NCBI GenBank assembly: GCA_934278005.1
Contig: CAKQWG010000052.1
Coordinates: forward strand, 1 to 18,837
Source of the DNA: an uncultured Pirellulaceae bacterium
GTDB lineage: Bacteria; Planctomycetota; Planctomycetia; Pirellulales; Pirellulaceae
Reading direction: 5' to 3'
DNA length: 18,837 nucleotides
The position numbers and the translations under genes were made by a program. The notes beneath the pieces were generated by a model, which saw only the letters and a program-made list of their open reading frames with translations, had not been told where the DNA came from and made no database searches. Below, piece after piece: positions 7,042 to 15,662 of the stretch; within the stretch, counting starts at the first letter, position 1; every line of letters begins with the position of its first letter.

Positions 7042-8394
7042 CTACACCCCGGCAGTGAGTAGCTCACGCTCGACCCACTTGGTGTCGACGGTGCCTGCGA
7101 CAAAGGCGGGATGCTTGAGCACTTGAATCTGGAAGCTAGCCGTGGTGGCGATGCCTTCGACCTGCAGCTCTTCCAAACTGCGGATCATACAGGCGATGGC
7201 CTCTTCGCGCGTTGGCTTGTATACGATCAACTTGCCGATCATAGAGTCGTAGTAAGGTGGCACGGTGTAGCCGGCCTGCACGTGGGAGTCGAAGCGAACA
7301 CCGAGGCCACCGGGCACAAACAGTTTCTGGATATGACCGGGGCAAGGCTGAAAGTTTTTGCTGGGATCCTCAGCGTTGATACGGCATTCCATGGCCGCTC
7401 CGCGCAATTGGATATCCGACTGCTTGAATGGCAAAACTTCGCCGGCGGCGACTCGTATCTGCGACTGGATCAAGTCGATGCCGGTGACCATCTCGGTGAC
7501 GGGGTGTTCGACCTGAATCCGCGCGTTGACTTCGATAAAGTAGAAATTATCTTCTTGATCGACGATGAATTCGACCGTGCCCGCATTCTGGTAATCGGCG
7601 ACGGCCACCAACCTGGCGGCCGCCTCGCAGATTGCTTTTCGAGTTTTATCCGACAGCAGCGGCGAGGGGCTCTCTTCGATCAGTTTTTGGTGGCGGCGCT
7701 GCACCGAGCAGTCGCGCTCGTAGAGGTGGACCACATTGCCGTGCAGATCGGCGATGATTTGCACTTCGACGTGGCGCGGTCGATCGACGAACTTTTCCAG
7801 ATAGACGCCGGCATTTCCAAACGCCGCTTGGGCTTCGGTCTGAGCCTGCTGAAACGCCGTGCGCAAATTTTGCTCACTGGTGGCAACCCGCATGCCCTTA
7901 CCGCCGCCTCCGGCCGTGGCCTTGATCAGCACGGGGTAGCCGATGTCGCGAGCCGCGGCGATGGCGTGCTCTTCATCGGCCAGTAGCCCGTCGCTCCCAG
8001 GGACGACTGGCACATTGGCTTTGATAGCGACCGCACGAGCCTCATTTTTGTCCCCCAGTTGCTGCATAGCCTGTGGGGTAGGCCCGATGAAATCGAAATT
8101 GCTGCTGCGAACGACTTCGTTGAAGTGGGCGTTCTCGGCCAAGAAACCGTAGCCAGGATGGATCGCTTCGGCGCCGCTGACTTCCGCTGCGCCTATGATA
8201 TGTTCGATCCGCAGATAGCTATCGACCGACTTGGGCGGACCAATGCAGTAGGCTTGATCTGCGTAGCGCACGTGTGCTGAGTCACGGTCGGCCGTGCTAT
8301 ACACGGCCACCGACTCGATTCCAAGTTCTTTGCACGCGCGGACGATCCGCAACGCGATTTCGCCACGATTGGCAATTAATATTCGGTTGTACAT
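7042..8394 (-). CDS. accC: Acetyl-CoA carboxylase, biotin carboxylase subunit
   Basis: This ATP-grasp enzyme carboxylates the biotin on AccB with bicarbonate and ATP, the first half of malonyl-CoA formation in fatty acid synthesis. The 450-residue length matches the family (about 449). Visible motifs are the N-terminal [20 protein letters not shown], the ATP-binding glycine loop GGGGKGMR (162-169), RRHQK (233-237) and the catalytic [14 protein letters not shown] (288-301), with E288, N290 and R292; Ala replaces the common Thr at 291. It starts 11 bp after accB, so the two are surely co-transcribed. No clear Shine-Dalgarno precedes the ATG. The carboxyltransferase genes accA and accD are not in this window. 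Confidence 0.97.
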   Translation of the reverse strand: MYNRILIANRGEIALRIVRACKELGIESVAVYSTADRDSAHVRYADQAYCIGPPKSVDSYLRIEHIIGAAEVSGAEAIHPGYGFLAENAHFNEVVRSSNFDFIGPTPQAMQQLGDKNEARAVAIKANVPVVPGSDGLLADEEHAIAAARDIGYPVLIKATAGGGGKGMRVATSEQNLRTAFQQAQTEAQAAFGNAGVYLEKFVDRPRHVEVQIIADLHGNVVHLYERDCSVQRRHQKLIEESPSPLLSDKTRKAICEAAARLVAVADYQNAGTVEFIVDQEDNFYFIEVNARIQVEHPVTEMVTGIDLIQSQIRVAAGEVLPFKQSDIQLRGAAMECRINAEDPSKNFQPCPGHIQKLFVPGGLGVRFDSHVQAGYTVPPYYDSMIGKLIVYKPTREEAIACMIRSLEELQVEGIATTASFQIQVLKHPAFVAGTVDTKWVERELLTAGV

Positions 8395-8405
8395 GCGAGG
8401 AAAAG

Positions 8406-8909
8406 TTACCCTCGAGTATCGACCTTGAACAGGGGACGATCGAAGTCTACGGCCTCTTCGTTGCTGGCCATGATCTCGACAATCGTACCGCTGATTTCAG
8501 CCGGGATTTCGTTGAAAACCTTCATCGCCTCAACGATACACACCACGGTATCGCTGGAAACCTTGCTGCCGACTTTGACAAAGTCGTCGTGCTTAGGGCT
8601 GGCTTTGGAGTAGTAGGTGCCCACCATGGGCGACTTGATGATTTTGATATGCGCCCCATCGGCGGTGGCCGTTGGCGCAGGGCTTGCCGAAGCGGCAGCA
8701 ATGGGTGCCGGAGCAGGTGCAGCAGCAGCCACGGGAGTTGCGGCAGGCGGCGCAACTACGCCCCCTCGCACCAGACGGATCTGCTGTTCGTTCTGCCTTA
8801 AATCGACCTCGCTCATGTTGCATTCTTCCATCAATGCAATCAAGTCGCGAATGCGAGCCAGGTCAAATACGTCTCCCGATTTGAGGGAGCCGCTATCCGC
8901 TTTAGCCAT
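8406..8909 (-). CDS. accB: Biotin carboxyl carrier protein of acetyl-CoA carboxylase
   Basis: A 167-residue protein with three parts. The N-terminal region (1-50) includes [20 protein letters not shown]. An Ala/Pro-rich flexible linker (about 52-85) follows. The C-terminal biotinyl domain has [10 protein letters not shown] (127-136), in which K130 is the biotin attachment site; Phe stands where Met is usual (EAMKVMNEI or EAMKLMNEI). The domain start [14 protein letters not shown] is typical. AccB carries carboxybiotin from AccC to the carboxyltransferase. AGGA lies 6 nt before the ATG at 8909, a good ribosome binding site. It is placed between the M24 peptidase gene (33 bp) and accC (11 bp), so all three are likely one operon. 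Confidence 0.96.
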   Translation of the reverse strand: MAKADSGSLKSGDVFDLARIRDLIALMEECNMSEVDLRQNEQQIRLVRGGVVAPPAATPVAAAAPAPAPIAAASASPAPTATADGAHIKIIKSPMVGTYYSKASPKHDDFVKVGSKVSSDTVVCIVEAMKVFNEIPAEISGTIVEIMASNEEAVDFDRPLFKVDTRG

Positions 8910-8942
8910 AGGATTTCCTAAGCATTCTGTTTTTGTAACGGG

Positions 8943-10043
8943 CTAACTGAGTAACGGGGCACTGTTCTCTACCATAGCACGCGGCAACGAGCTGAGCACT
9001 TCGCAGCCAGTGGGCGTAATCAACACATCGTCTTCGATACGCACGCCGCCCCAGCCCGCGTAGTATACGCCCGGTTCCACGGTGACTACCATCCCAGCTA
9101 CCAGTGGTTGGTCCGGAGTTTTGCCCAATCGTGGCGCTTCGTGGATATCAAGGCCAATGCCGTGGCCCAATCCATGATTGAAACGCGGGCCCATGCCAGC
9201 AGCAGCAATTACGTCTCGGGCAATAGCATCGATTTCGCTGACCATGACGCCCGGTTTGAGAGCTTCGATAGCGGCCGTTTGAGCTGCCAAGACGGTGTCG
9301 TAAACCTTGGCAAATTTCGCTGGAATTCTACTTGTCGTCAGAACACGCGTCAAGTCACTGCGGTAGCCGTCGACGATGGCTCCCCAGTCGATTAGCACAA
9401 AGGGACTAGAGCCCAGTTTGCTCTGGCCGGGCACCGCATGGGCCAGGGCGGATCGCGGCCCAACGGCCACGATGGGCTGAAATGCACAACCGGAGCCTCC
9501 CAAAGCCCGTGTCAAACGCTCGATCTCATTGGCCACATCCAGCTCGCTTTGACGCGCGTTCAACTGGACTCGCAACGCGGTGAATACTCTCTGAGCCACG
9601 TCGACGGCGGCGCGGATAGCGTCTTGCTCGTGCCGATCTTTGATCATCCGCAGCCGCTCCACCCAGCCGCTGGTCTTCAGCAACTGCGACAGGTTGAGCT
9701 GTGCCTGCCAGTGGTCAAATGTATTAACCGATAGGTGATCTCCTTCGACAGCGAGACTTTTAAGCCCCAGGCGGTTGAGCTCGCGAGTGGTTACCATTGC
9801 CAGCAACTCTCCAGGCTGGCGGATGAATGCCTGTAGCTCCGGAGCCTGCTCGCTGATTTGCTCTTCGTAGCGCGGATCGCTGAGCAATAAATCGGATTCT
9901 TGGGTGACCAACAAGTAGCTGTCGCCACCGGTAAAGCCCGTTAGATAGCGCACGTTAACCGGATTGGTCACCACGACCCCCTCGGCCTGTTCCTGGCGGA
10001 TGATTTTTCGCAGACGATCGCGACGCTTGAGAAAACTGGACAA
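8943..10043 (-). CDS. M24 family aminopeptidase (Xaa-Pro peptidase type)
   Basis: A 366-residue protein with an N-terminal creatinase-like domain (MSSFLKRRDRLRKIIRQEQA, then TNPVNVRYLTGFTGGDSYLL) and a C-terminal pita-bread metallopeptidase domain. All five dinuclear metal ligands are visible: D219 (VLIDWG), D230 (GYRSD), H294 in HGLGHGIG, E323 in TVEPGVYY and E337 in VRIEDDV. H202 matches a conserved substrate histidine. The family removes the N-terminal residue before proline or splits Xaa-Pro dipeptides; which one cannot be told from sequence. Start is TTG at 10043; no ATG or GTG is in frame upstream before a stop, and no clear ribosome binding site is seen. In several bacteria a peptidase of this group is followed by efp, accB and accC; here efp is missing from that order. 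Confidence 0.92.
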   Translation of the reverse strand: MSSFLKRRDRLRKIIRQEQAEGVVVTNPVNVRYLTGFTGGDSYLLVTQESDLLLSDPRYEEQISEQAPELQAFIRQPGELLAMVTTRELNRLGLKSLAVEGDHLSVNTFDHWQAQLNLSQLLKTSGWVERLRMIKDRHEQDAIRAAVDVAQRVFTALRVQLNARQSELDVANEIERLTRALGGSGCAFQPIVAVGPRSALAHAVPGQSKLGSSPFVLIDWGAIVDGYRSDLTRVLTTSRIPAKFAKVYDTVLAAQTAAIEALKPGVMVSEIDAIARDVIAAAGMGPRFNHGLGHGIGLDIHEAPRLGKTPDQPLVAGMVVTVEPGVYYAGWGGVRIEDDVLITPTGCEVLSSLPRAMVENSAPLLS

Positions 10044-10198
10044 AGTAATGTCTTGTAATAGAAAGGGGAAAAGCCATGCTCGTTAAGCCGTCTGCCCAGC
10101 GGGCCGCATGCTACCTAGCTCAACTCACACGAGGCGCCGCCTACGAGCTCTCATAAGACGTTTTGTGTCATTGGCGAGGTTGCGACTTACCTCCGCGG

Positions 10199-13100
10199 CT
10201 ACCAACCGGAGCGGCCAAAGCCGCTGCCGCTAGAGGAGCCTCCGCCGCCAAATGAGCCTCCGCCGCCAAATGAACCGCCGGAGGAGCTGCCGCCGCCAAA
10301 GCCACCGAAACCGCCGCCACCACCGCCGAAGCCGCCAAAACCACCGCCACCCAGCGGCGTATTGCGTCTGTTTCTAGCCGCTCGCCGACGGCGCTCGGCT
10401 TCTGCCGCCTGCTGGGCCGCGATGCGTCTGCGCGACACCTCGCGCTCGGCTTGCGAGACGGCAGCCTGAGCAGCCGCTGCGGCTGCACGGGTCAACTCGA
10501 GCACGAGCCCATAGTCGCCTTGCTGAAGTCCGCGCCGTGCGCGATCCAATTCGCGCACCCCAGGCGAGCCAACAACCTGTATTCCATAATCTCCAGACCA
10601 CTGCTCGGCTTGATAGACCGATTGAGACGCCAATTGGAAGTTCGACAAGGCTTGCGTAGCGTTCTGTAGCTCTCCGCCCAGACGATCGCCGGCGGTGCGC
10701 AGCTCGATCTGAAGCTTTGAAGCGTTGTCATCGACCATCTTCCAATCGCCGTGCGTTGCCTTCAACTCTTCCTGCACGCCTGCCAACGCGCGTCCCAATT
10801 CGGCGATTCGCGAGTTGACCTGCACGATCGCTCGACTATCGGGAATGCCGTCAGTTTGCGAATCATGAACTAGTTGTTCAGCCGCCCGCAGTTGACGTTC
10901 GGCACCCACGACCGCACGCGCCGCTTCGGCGTGAGCTTGACGATCCGCCACGGCCTGGCCGGCTAACTGCTCTAATTTCTGTCTCAGTTCGGCTAGACTT
11001 TTGCCGACGGCAAAGGGATTGCGATGCAGCTGATCGGTCGCCAGCTCGCGTTCCCATCCCGCCAGCGCCGTTCCGACCGACTCGATGGCTACCAGCGTGC
11101 GGCGCATAATCAGTGGATCGCTGCTCAGGTTTCTCAGGTCCGACCACTGGTCATTCAAACGGCTAAGCAGACTCTCGTTCTCGCGAGCCTTAGCAGCGAT
11201 GGCTTGGAGCAGCTGCTCGATGCGATCCAGCTTCAAATGGGCTTCACCGATAATGGCGGCCGCTTCGTGCAGATCATCGGCAGCTTGCAAGACCAGCGCC
11301 TGGTCGCGCGACTGCTGCGCACGCTGCAGTAGCTGATCGATGCGACCGCGTGGTTCTTTAGCCGCTTGCAATTCGGCTTGGGCCGGCACCGCTGCGGCCG
11401 CTGGCAGCTGAGCGTCCTGAGAAGCGGGCGGCATGAGCAGCGCCGAAGCTTCGTAGCTCTGCTGAATCTCCTTCAATTCTCGCTCGACCTGCGGGAGCCG
11501 CTGCGCCAGGCGTTCGACTTCGGTCTGCAGCAACTGCCGATACTCAGCGTACTTCTCTGCGGCAGCCTGCGAAGCTTGGACCAGAGCCTCGGCCTGCGCG
11601 GCCATGGACTGCATCGCCTCTATGGCTGACTCCACTACCGAGGTCCGCCCCATACTGAGCGTGCTGCGGGCGGTGGCCAATTGCTCCGCTGCGGTAGCCA
11701 AGCGGTCGTCCGGGTCGCGGTCGGGTTCGTTGAGCACGCGGTCAATGGAAATGCCCAGTTGACTGGCGAGCGACCTCCGCGCGTCTTCGATTCGCGACCT
11801 CAGCGCCTGCAGGTCAGGATCCAGTTGCTCTTCAATACGCTTGGCCAGGTCGACACATTTCTCCGCCTTGGCGCGCAGCGCAGAGAAACGATCTTGCATT
11901 TCTACAAGCTCAGTCTCGATCGATCGCTCCGTGGCCTGCTGCAGCCAACCGTTGGCCGCATTGGTCAACTCATTCAAGTCATCATCGATCCAGGTCGACG
12001 TATAACGCCACTGGGCCAGCTGCTCGGCTGCTGCGGTGAGCTCAGGGAAGAGCTGTTCGCGAGCTTGGCGGATCTGCTCCACCAGCGATCCAGCCTGATG
12101 CAGTTGGCGTCTCGCTTCAGGGATGGCTCCCTGCATGGCTTCCACGGCATTGAAAGCCGCTAGTTGATCCGCGGTCGCCAAATCCTCCTGCACTCGCGGG
12201 ATAAATTGCTCAAAGAAGTTCGGCAGATAGAAATAGTGATCGGCGGCCGCGGCTTGAGCAAGCTGCTTCTCGCGCACAGTCATCTGCTCCAGCTCGGCCT
12301 GCAGCTTGCTCAGTTCGTCGTTAACATTCGCTAAGCAATTCTCGATCGTGTCCAGAGCTTGAGTCGCGTCCTGCCCGCGCTTTTTGAAGGCTTGAAAGAC
12401 TTCTTCAAATGTCATCGAAATCTGCTCGGGAGGCGACCCACTAGCATCCTGAGGCATCTGGTCGCGCAGCACCAGCGGCAGGCCATCGACGCGGTTGAAT
12501 CGCAATGGCTTGCCACTGACCAAATTGATGGCCTGCTGGTAACGTGACGGACTGAATTGATTTGCCAAGCGCGCGGACCAGCTGCTGGGATAGACCAATT
12601 CACGCGCCTGGCTGAGCACGCGGCGAACTTCCTTGGACATGATGAACAAATCGTCGACGTAATCGAGTGCCTGATCGCTCAGCAGCTGTGTGCGTCCTTC
12701 GTAGCCGCGTTTTTTTAATTTCTCACGATTGCCGAGGATGTCTTCATTGCGAACAAAGAGCGTGTCGATCCCGTCGGTTTGCTCGGCCACCGAACGCTGA
12801 CGCTCGGACAGTTCGGTTTGAGCTTGAAGCATGGCGGGGCGGCGGCGGCGATTGAGAAACACCAACACACCTGCCAGGACCAAGGCCAGCAGCCCCAGCA
12901 TAAAAAGCACAGTACCGCGGATCCACATGCGGCGCAGTTCGGCTTGGCGTATAGCTGCCGCTTCCTGAGCTAATAATGCTTGTCCGGCCTGCACTTGTGT
13001 TTCGATCTCAGCCAGCGCTTGATCGATGCCCAGCTCACCTTGCAACGCACTGCGCTGCACTTGGCTGATCAGTTTGCGAATTGCGTCAACATTGGCGGCA

Positions 13101-14107
13101 GCCACTTTACCGGGCGATTGTTCGAGTCTTGCAAGCGTGCTCTCGAGCGACTGTTGCCGCTGCTCGAGGCCGTGCACCGAAGCGTAGCCATTGAGATGTC
13201 GCTCAACGGCGTCGCTCAGTCGCGACAGGCGCTGGGTCATGTCGCGGGCTGTGGCTGGTGTGAGCTCAGCCGCTATGGCGTCCAGTTCGGTGCGCCAGGT
13301 CGCTAGCGGCGGAGCGGCTAGTGCGCCGCTGGCGGTTGGATTGGCTTGCCGTAGGTTGGCCGCGTTCAGCTGCACCTGCTCGACTTGATCGGCGACGGCC
13401 TTGAGCCGCCGCTGCACCTCCTGGACCGCCCGCTCGCGTTCGCGCTGAGCCCGCGCGGCCGAGTCGGCTTCGGCGCGGATGGCTCGTTCCAGCTGTGCGT
13501 TGATCGACTTGATAGTGTCTTTGGCTGCATCGATAATCCGCCCGCCGCCGCGCATGGCGCGAAAGGCTGGCTGATCCAATCGCCCCATCCAAGCCGACTC
13601 GCCTAAGCCGCGACGGTCCTGGGCATCGGAACCGAAATAGCTGAACTTCCGCTCCCGCAAAAACAAAACGAAAATCGCTCCGTCACTCTCACCGGTTTGC
13701 GCATTCTCCAGATTGCCAAATGCGGTACGATTGCTCAGTCCATTGCCCAGCGCATGCTCGACGGCATCGAGTCCTTGATAAGCCCGCCCATCGGCGGCAG
13801 CGTAGCGTTCGCCAGCGGCAGACTCCATGAGCACCACGGTCCAATGGGGCGCATGCGCGGCAATCCACTCTTGGAGCTCCTCCAGTTGACGGCGTCCCAC
13901 GCCAATGTCGCCCTTGACAAACACGTGGCGATTGGGAGCCCAGTTGGCAATCACATCCTGCACGTGTTCAATAGTGGTCACGCCGCCAGCCTGTTGTGAG
14001 CCGGGCTGCGGCTGCGCATGGGCCAAACTGGGTAACAGCATGCAACAACTGATGAGCCAGCATGTAGCTAGGCGGCTGCGACTGCACAAAGATAGAAATT
14101 GGTGCAT
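10199..14107 (-). CDS. Giant membrane-anchored coiled-coil protein with TPM-like N-terminal region and Gly/Ser tail
   Basis: The 1,302-residue protein has a signal peptide (1-31, likely cut after LAHA). An exported region (about 45-205) with DGAIFVLFLRERKFSYFGSD and a following AFRAMRGGGRIIDAAKDTIK helix resembles TPM domains, in outline only. Coiled coils at about 205-395 lead to one membrane helix (397-418), then RRRR (420-423), which predicts a cytoplasmic C-terminal side. About 830 residues of Ala/Gln/Glu/Leu/Arg-rich helices follow. The tail (about 1252-1302) is Gly/Ser/Phe only and ends GFGRSGW, like the tails of YgcG-type TPM proteins. Those are usually only a few hundred residues. No catalytic motif was seen. 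It starts at ATG 14107 without an obvious ribosome binding site and is divergent from the NRAMP gene. Function unknown; a membrane-anchored scaffold is one guess. Confidence 0.8.
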   Translation of the reverse strand: MHQFLSLCSRSRLATCWLISCCMLLPSLAHAQPQPGSQQAGGVTTIEHVQDVIANWAPNRHVFVKGDIGVGRRQLEELQEWIAAHAPHWTVVLMESAAGERYAAADGRAYQGLDAVEHALGNGLSNRTAFGNLENAQTGESDGAIFVLFLRERKFSYFGSDAQDRRGLGESAWMGRLDQPAFRAMRGGGRIIDAAKDTIKSINAQLERAIRAEADSAARAQRERERAVQEVQRRLKAVADQVEQVQLNAANLRQANPTASGALAAPPLATWRTELDAIAAELTPATARDMTQRLSRLSDAVERHLNGYASVHGLEQRQQSLESTLARLEQSPGKVAAANVDAIRKLISQVQRSALQGELGIDQALAEIETQVQAGQALLAQEAAAIRQAELRRMWIRGTVLFMLGLLALVLAGVLVFLNRRRRPAMLQAQTELSERQRSVAEQTDGIDTLFVRNEDILGNREKLKKRGYEGRTQLLSDQALDYVDDLFIMSKEVRRVLSQARELVYPSSWSARLANQFSPSRYQQAINLVSGKPLRFNRVDGLPLVLRDQMPQDASGSPPEQISMTFEEVFQAFKKRGQDATQALDTIENCLANVNDELSKLQAELEQMTVREKQLAQAAAADHYFYLPNFFEQFIPRVQEDLATADQLAAFNAVEAMQGAIPEARRQLHQAGSLVEQIRQAREQLFPELTAAAEQLAQWRYTSTWIDDDLNELTNAANGWLQQATERSIETELVEMQDRFSALRAKAEKCVDLAKRIEEQLDPDLQALRSRIEDARRSLASQLGISIDRVLNEPDRDPDDRLATAAEQLATARSTLSMGRTSVVESAIEAMQSMAAQAEALVQASQAAAEKYAEYRQLLQTEVERLAQRLPQVERELKEIQQSYEASALLMPPASQDAQLPAAAAVPAQAELQAAKEPRGRIDQLLQRAQQSRDQALVLQAADDLHEAAAIIGEAHLKLDRIEQLLQAIAAKARENESLLSRLNDQWSDLRNLSSDPLIMRRTLVAIESVGTALAGWERELATDQLHRNPFAVGKSLAELRQKLEQLAGQAVADRQAHAEAARAVVGAERQLRAAEQLVHDSQTDGIPDSRAIVQVNSRIAELGRALAGVQEELKATHGDWKMVDDNASKLQIELRTAGDRLGGELQNATQALSNFQLASQSVYQAEQWSGDYGIQVVGSPGVRELDRARRGLQQGDYGLVLELTRAAAAAAQAAVSQAEREVSRRRIAAQQAAEAERRRRAARNRRNTPLGGGGFGGFGGGGGGFGGFGGGSSSGGSFGGGGSFGGGGSSSGSGFGRSGW
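10239..10274. repeat. 18-bp tandem repeat in the Gly-rich tail of the giant gene
   Basis: Two 18-bp units (10239-10256, 10257-10274) differing at the last base encode repeated GGSFGG-type hexapeptides on the minus strand. The surrounding 10200-10355 is low-complexity GCC/CCG-rich DNA coding for glycine, so length variation between strains would not be surprising. Confidence 0.75.
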
Positions 14108-14236
14108 AAGTGCAAATTTTCAAACGCTGTAGAGGATAGAATTGCCGCGAGCGTTTATTCTAGCGAACAGTTTTACCCCGATCAGCTAGCCACCCGGACT
14201 TTCCGCAACTAGTTCTTTCCACGGAGCCTTTGGTAG

Positions 14237-15505
14237 ATGAATAATAGTCCTCCCGCAGTTCGCTGGTATCAACGCATCGGACCTAGTTTGATTACCGCCT
14301 GTGTGGTCATCGGTCCAGGCAGCATCATGACCAGCTCAACTTTGGGAGCCAACGAGCGCTACGCCATGCTGTGGGTCGTGGCCGTGTCGGTAGCCTTCAT
14401 GCTGCTGTTCATGTCGCTGGGAGCCAAACTCGGAGCGGTAGCGGATGCCTCGCCGGGCACAGTTATTCGCCGCCAAGCGGGTTGGCCACTTGCATGGATG
14501 CTCGGACTGAGCGTGTTCTTTATCGCTTCGGCCTATCAAGCCGGCAATAACATCGGAGTCGCCGCAGCCTTTGAAGTCTTTATCGAGTCGAAGTGGATCG
14601 TCACTCTGCTACTGGTCGTGTTCAATGCTTTGGCGATCAGCTTCCTTTACGTTTTTAGCAATCTATATGTTATGCTCGAACGCGTGATGATGGGCTTTGT
14701 GGGATTGATGCTGGTCAGCTTCGCTATCAACCTCGTGCTGCTCAAACCCGATTTGACCGCGATGGCCGCCGGGTTCGTGCCTTCGGTCGGGCAATCGACG
14801 AATATGCTTCCACTGCTTGGCTTGATCGGCACGACCTTGGTGATTGCCGGTGCCTTCTATCAAGCCTATCTGGTGCGCCAAAAGGGATGGCAGGTAGAGG
14901 ACCTAAAGTTCGGCCTAGTCGACGCCCGCGTGGGTGCCTTCGTGATGTTTTTAATCACCGTTATGTTGATGTCGACCGCCGCCGCCGGCTTGTACACCGG
15001 GGAAGAAGTCAGGCTGAACAACCCAGTGGAAGTCGCACAGTCGTTGGAAGTTACCTTCGGACCGACGTCGAAATTCATTTTCTGTTTTGGCCTGTTCTCT
15101 GCAGCCTACTCTTCATTTCTGATCAATTCGATGGTGGGTGGATTTATGGCCGCCGATGCCATAGGTTGGGGGAGCAAGCCCAGCGACTTGGGGCCACGCG
15201 TGCTGACCACGGTGGCGCTGGTTATCGGCATGCTGGTTGGAATCGCCGTGCAACAATTCGACTTTGATCGCACGCCAACGATTATCGCTGCACAGGCCGT
15301 AACTGTGGTGGCCGCGCCGCTGGTGGCGGGAGTCCTGCTGTGGTTGACCAGCTCTCGCGCAGTGATGGGCGCGCATGTCAATCGCCCGTGGACCATTGCC
15401 GCGGGTTTGATCGGCTTCCTGCTGCTGCTCGCCATGGCTGGCAAGACGGCATTCGTCGATTTGCCCAAGACGGTCGATGGCTACCGGCCAAGTTCGGCAA
15501 GGTGA
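14237..15505 (+). CDS. NRAMP-family divalent metal transporter homologue with altered metal site
   Basis: A 422-residue, strongly hydrophobic protein with about 11 membrane helices, matching the NRAMP (SLC11) fold by its start RWYQRIGPSLITACVVIGPG and layout. NRAMP proteins import Mn2+, Fe2+ or related ions with protons. The canonical helix-1 motif DPGN is replaced by GPGS (26-29), so the metal-binding Asp and Asn are both absent. In helix 6, where MPH is expected, the sequence is VIAGAFYQA (about 202-210), so the metal-binding Met is missing too. The substrate may therefore differ from Mn/Fe. GGAG lies 10 nt before the ATG. It is divergent from the giant gene (129 bp) and convergent with the AAA gene. 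No metal regulator is nearby. Confidence 0.85.
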   Translation: MNNSPPAVRWYQRIGPSLITACVVIGPGSIMTSSTLGANERYAMLWVVAVSVAFMLLFMSLGAKLGAVADASPGTVIRRQAGWPLAWMLGLSVFFIASAYQAGNNIGVAAAFEVFIESKWIVTLLLVVFNALAISFLYVFSNLYVMLERVMMGFVGLMLVSFAINLVLLKPDLTAMAAGFVPSVGQSTNMLPLLGLIGTTLVIAGAFYQAYLVRQKGWQVEDLKFGLVDARVGAFVMFLITVMLMSTAAAGLYTGEEVRLNNPVEVAQSLEVTFGPTSKFIFCFGLFSAAYSSFLINSMVGGFMAADAIGWGSKPSDLGPRVLTTVALVIGMLVGIAVQQFDFDRTPTIIAAQAVTVVAAPLVAGVLLWLTSSRAVMGAHVNRPWTIAAGLIGFLLLLAMAGKTAFVDLPKTVDGYRPSSAR

Positions 15506-15513
15506 GCCTCTGT

Positions 15514-15659
15514 CGTGGATCGCTCCGCAATCCACGTGCTTGCCGCGCCTGAATACAAGCTGAGGAGCAGAAAGCCACCATGACCAAAGTTCCGAATCGA
15601 CTTGGAGTGGGTGGAAAGAGTGGCTGGGGGGAGGAGCAAGGATCGCGCAGCGATCCACG
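15514..15659. repeat. Two inverted copies of a 23-bp near-palindrome (family B)
   Basis: Copy one is 15514-15536, with CGTGGAT/ATCCACG arms around a 9-nt loop. Copy two is 15637-15659, containing GGATCGC-GCA-GCGATCC. Copy two matches the reverse complement of copy one at 19 of 23 positions, and CGTGGATCGCT (15514-15524) is exactly inverted as AGCGATCCACG (15649-15659). They bracket the gap between the converging NRAMP and AAA genes. Each can form its own hairpin or the two can pair with each other, which would suit a two-way transcript end. Confidence 0.8.
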
Positions 15660-15662
15660 GCA

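Noticed and set aside
7111..7986. 291-residue open frame on the plus strand
   Set aside because: Antisense to accC, whose motifs on the minus strand are unmistakable; no family features of its own.
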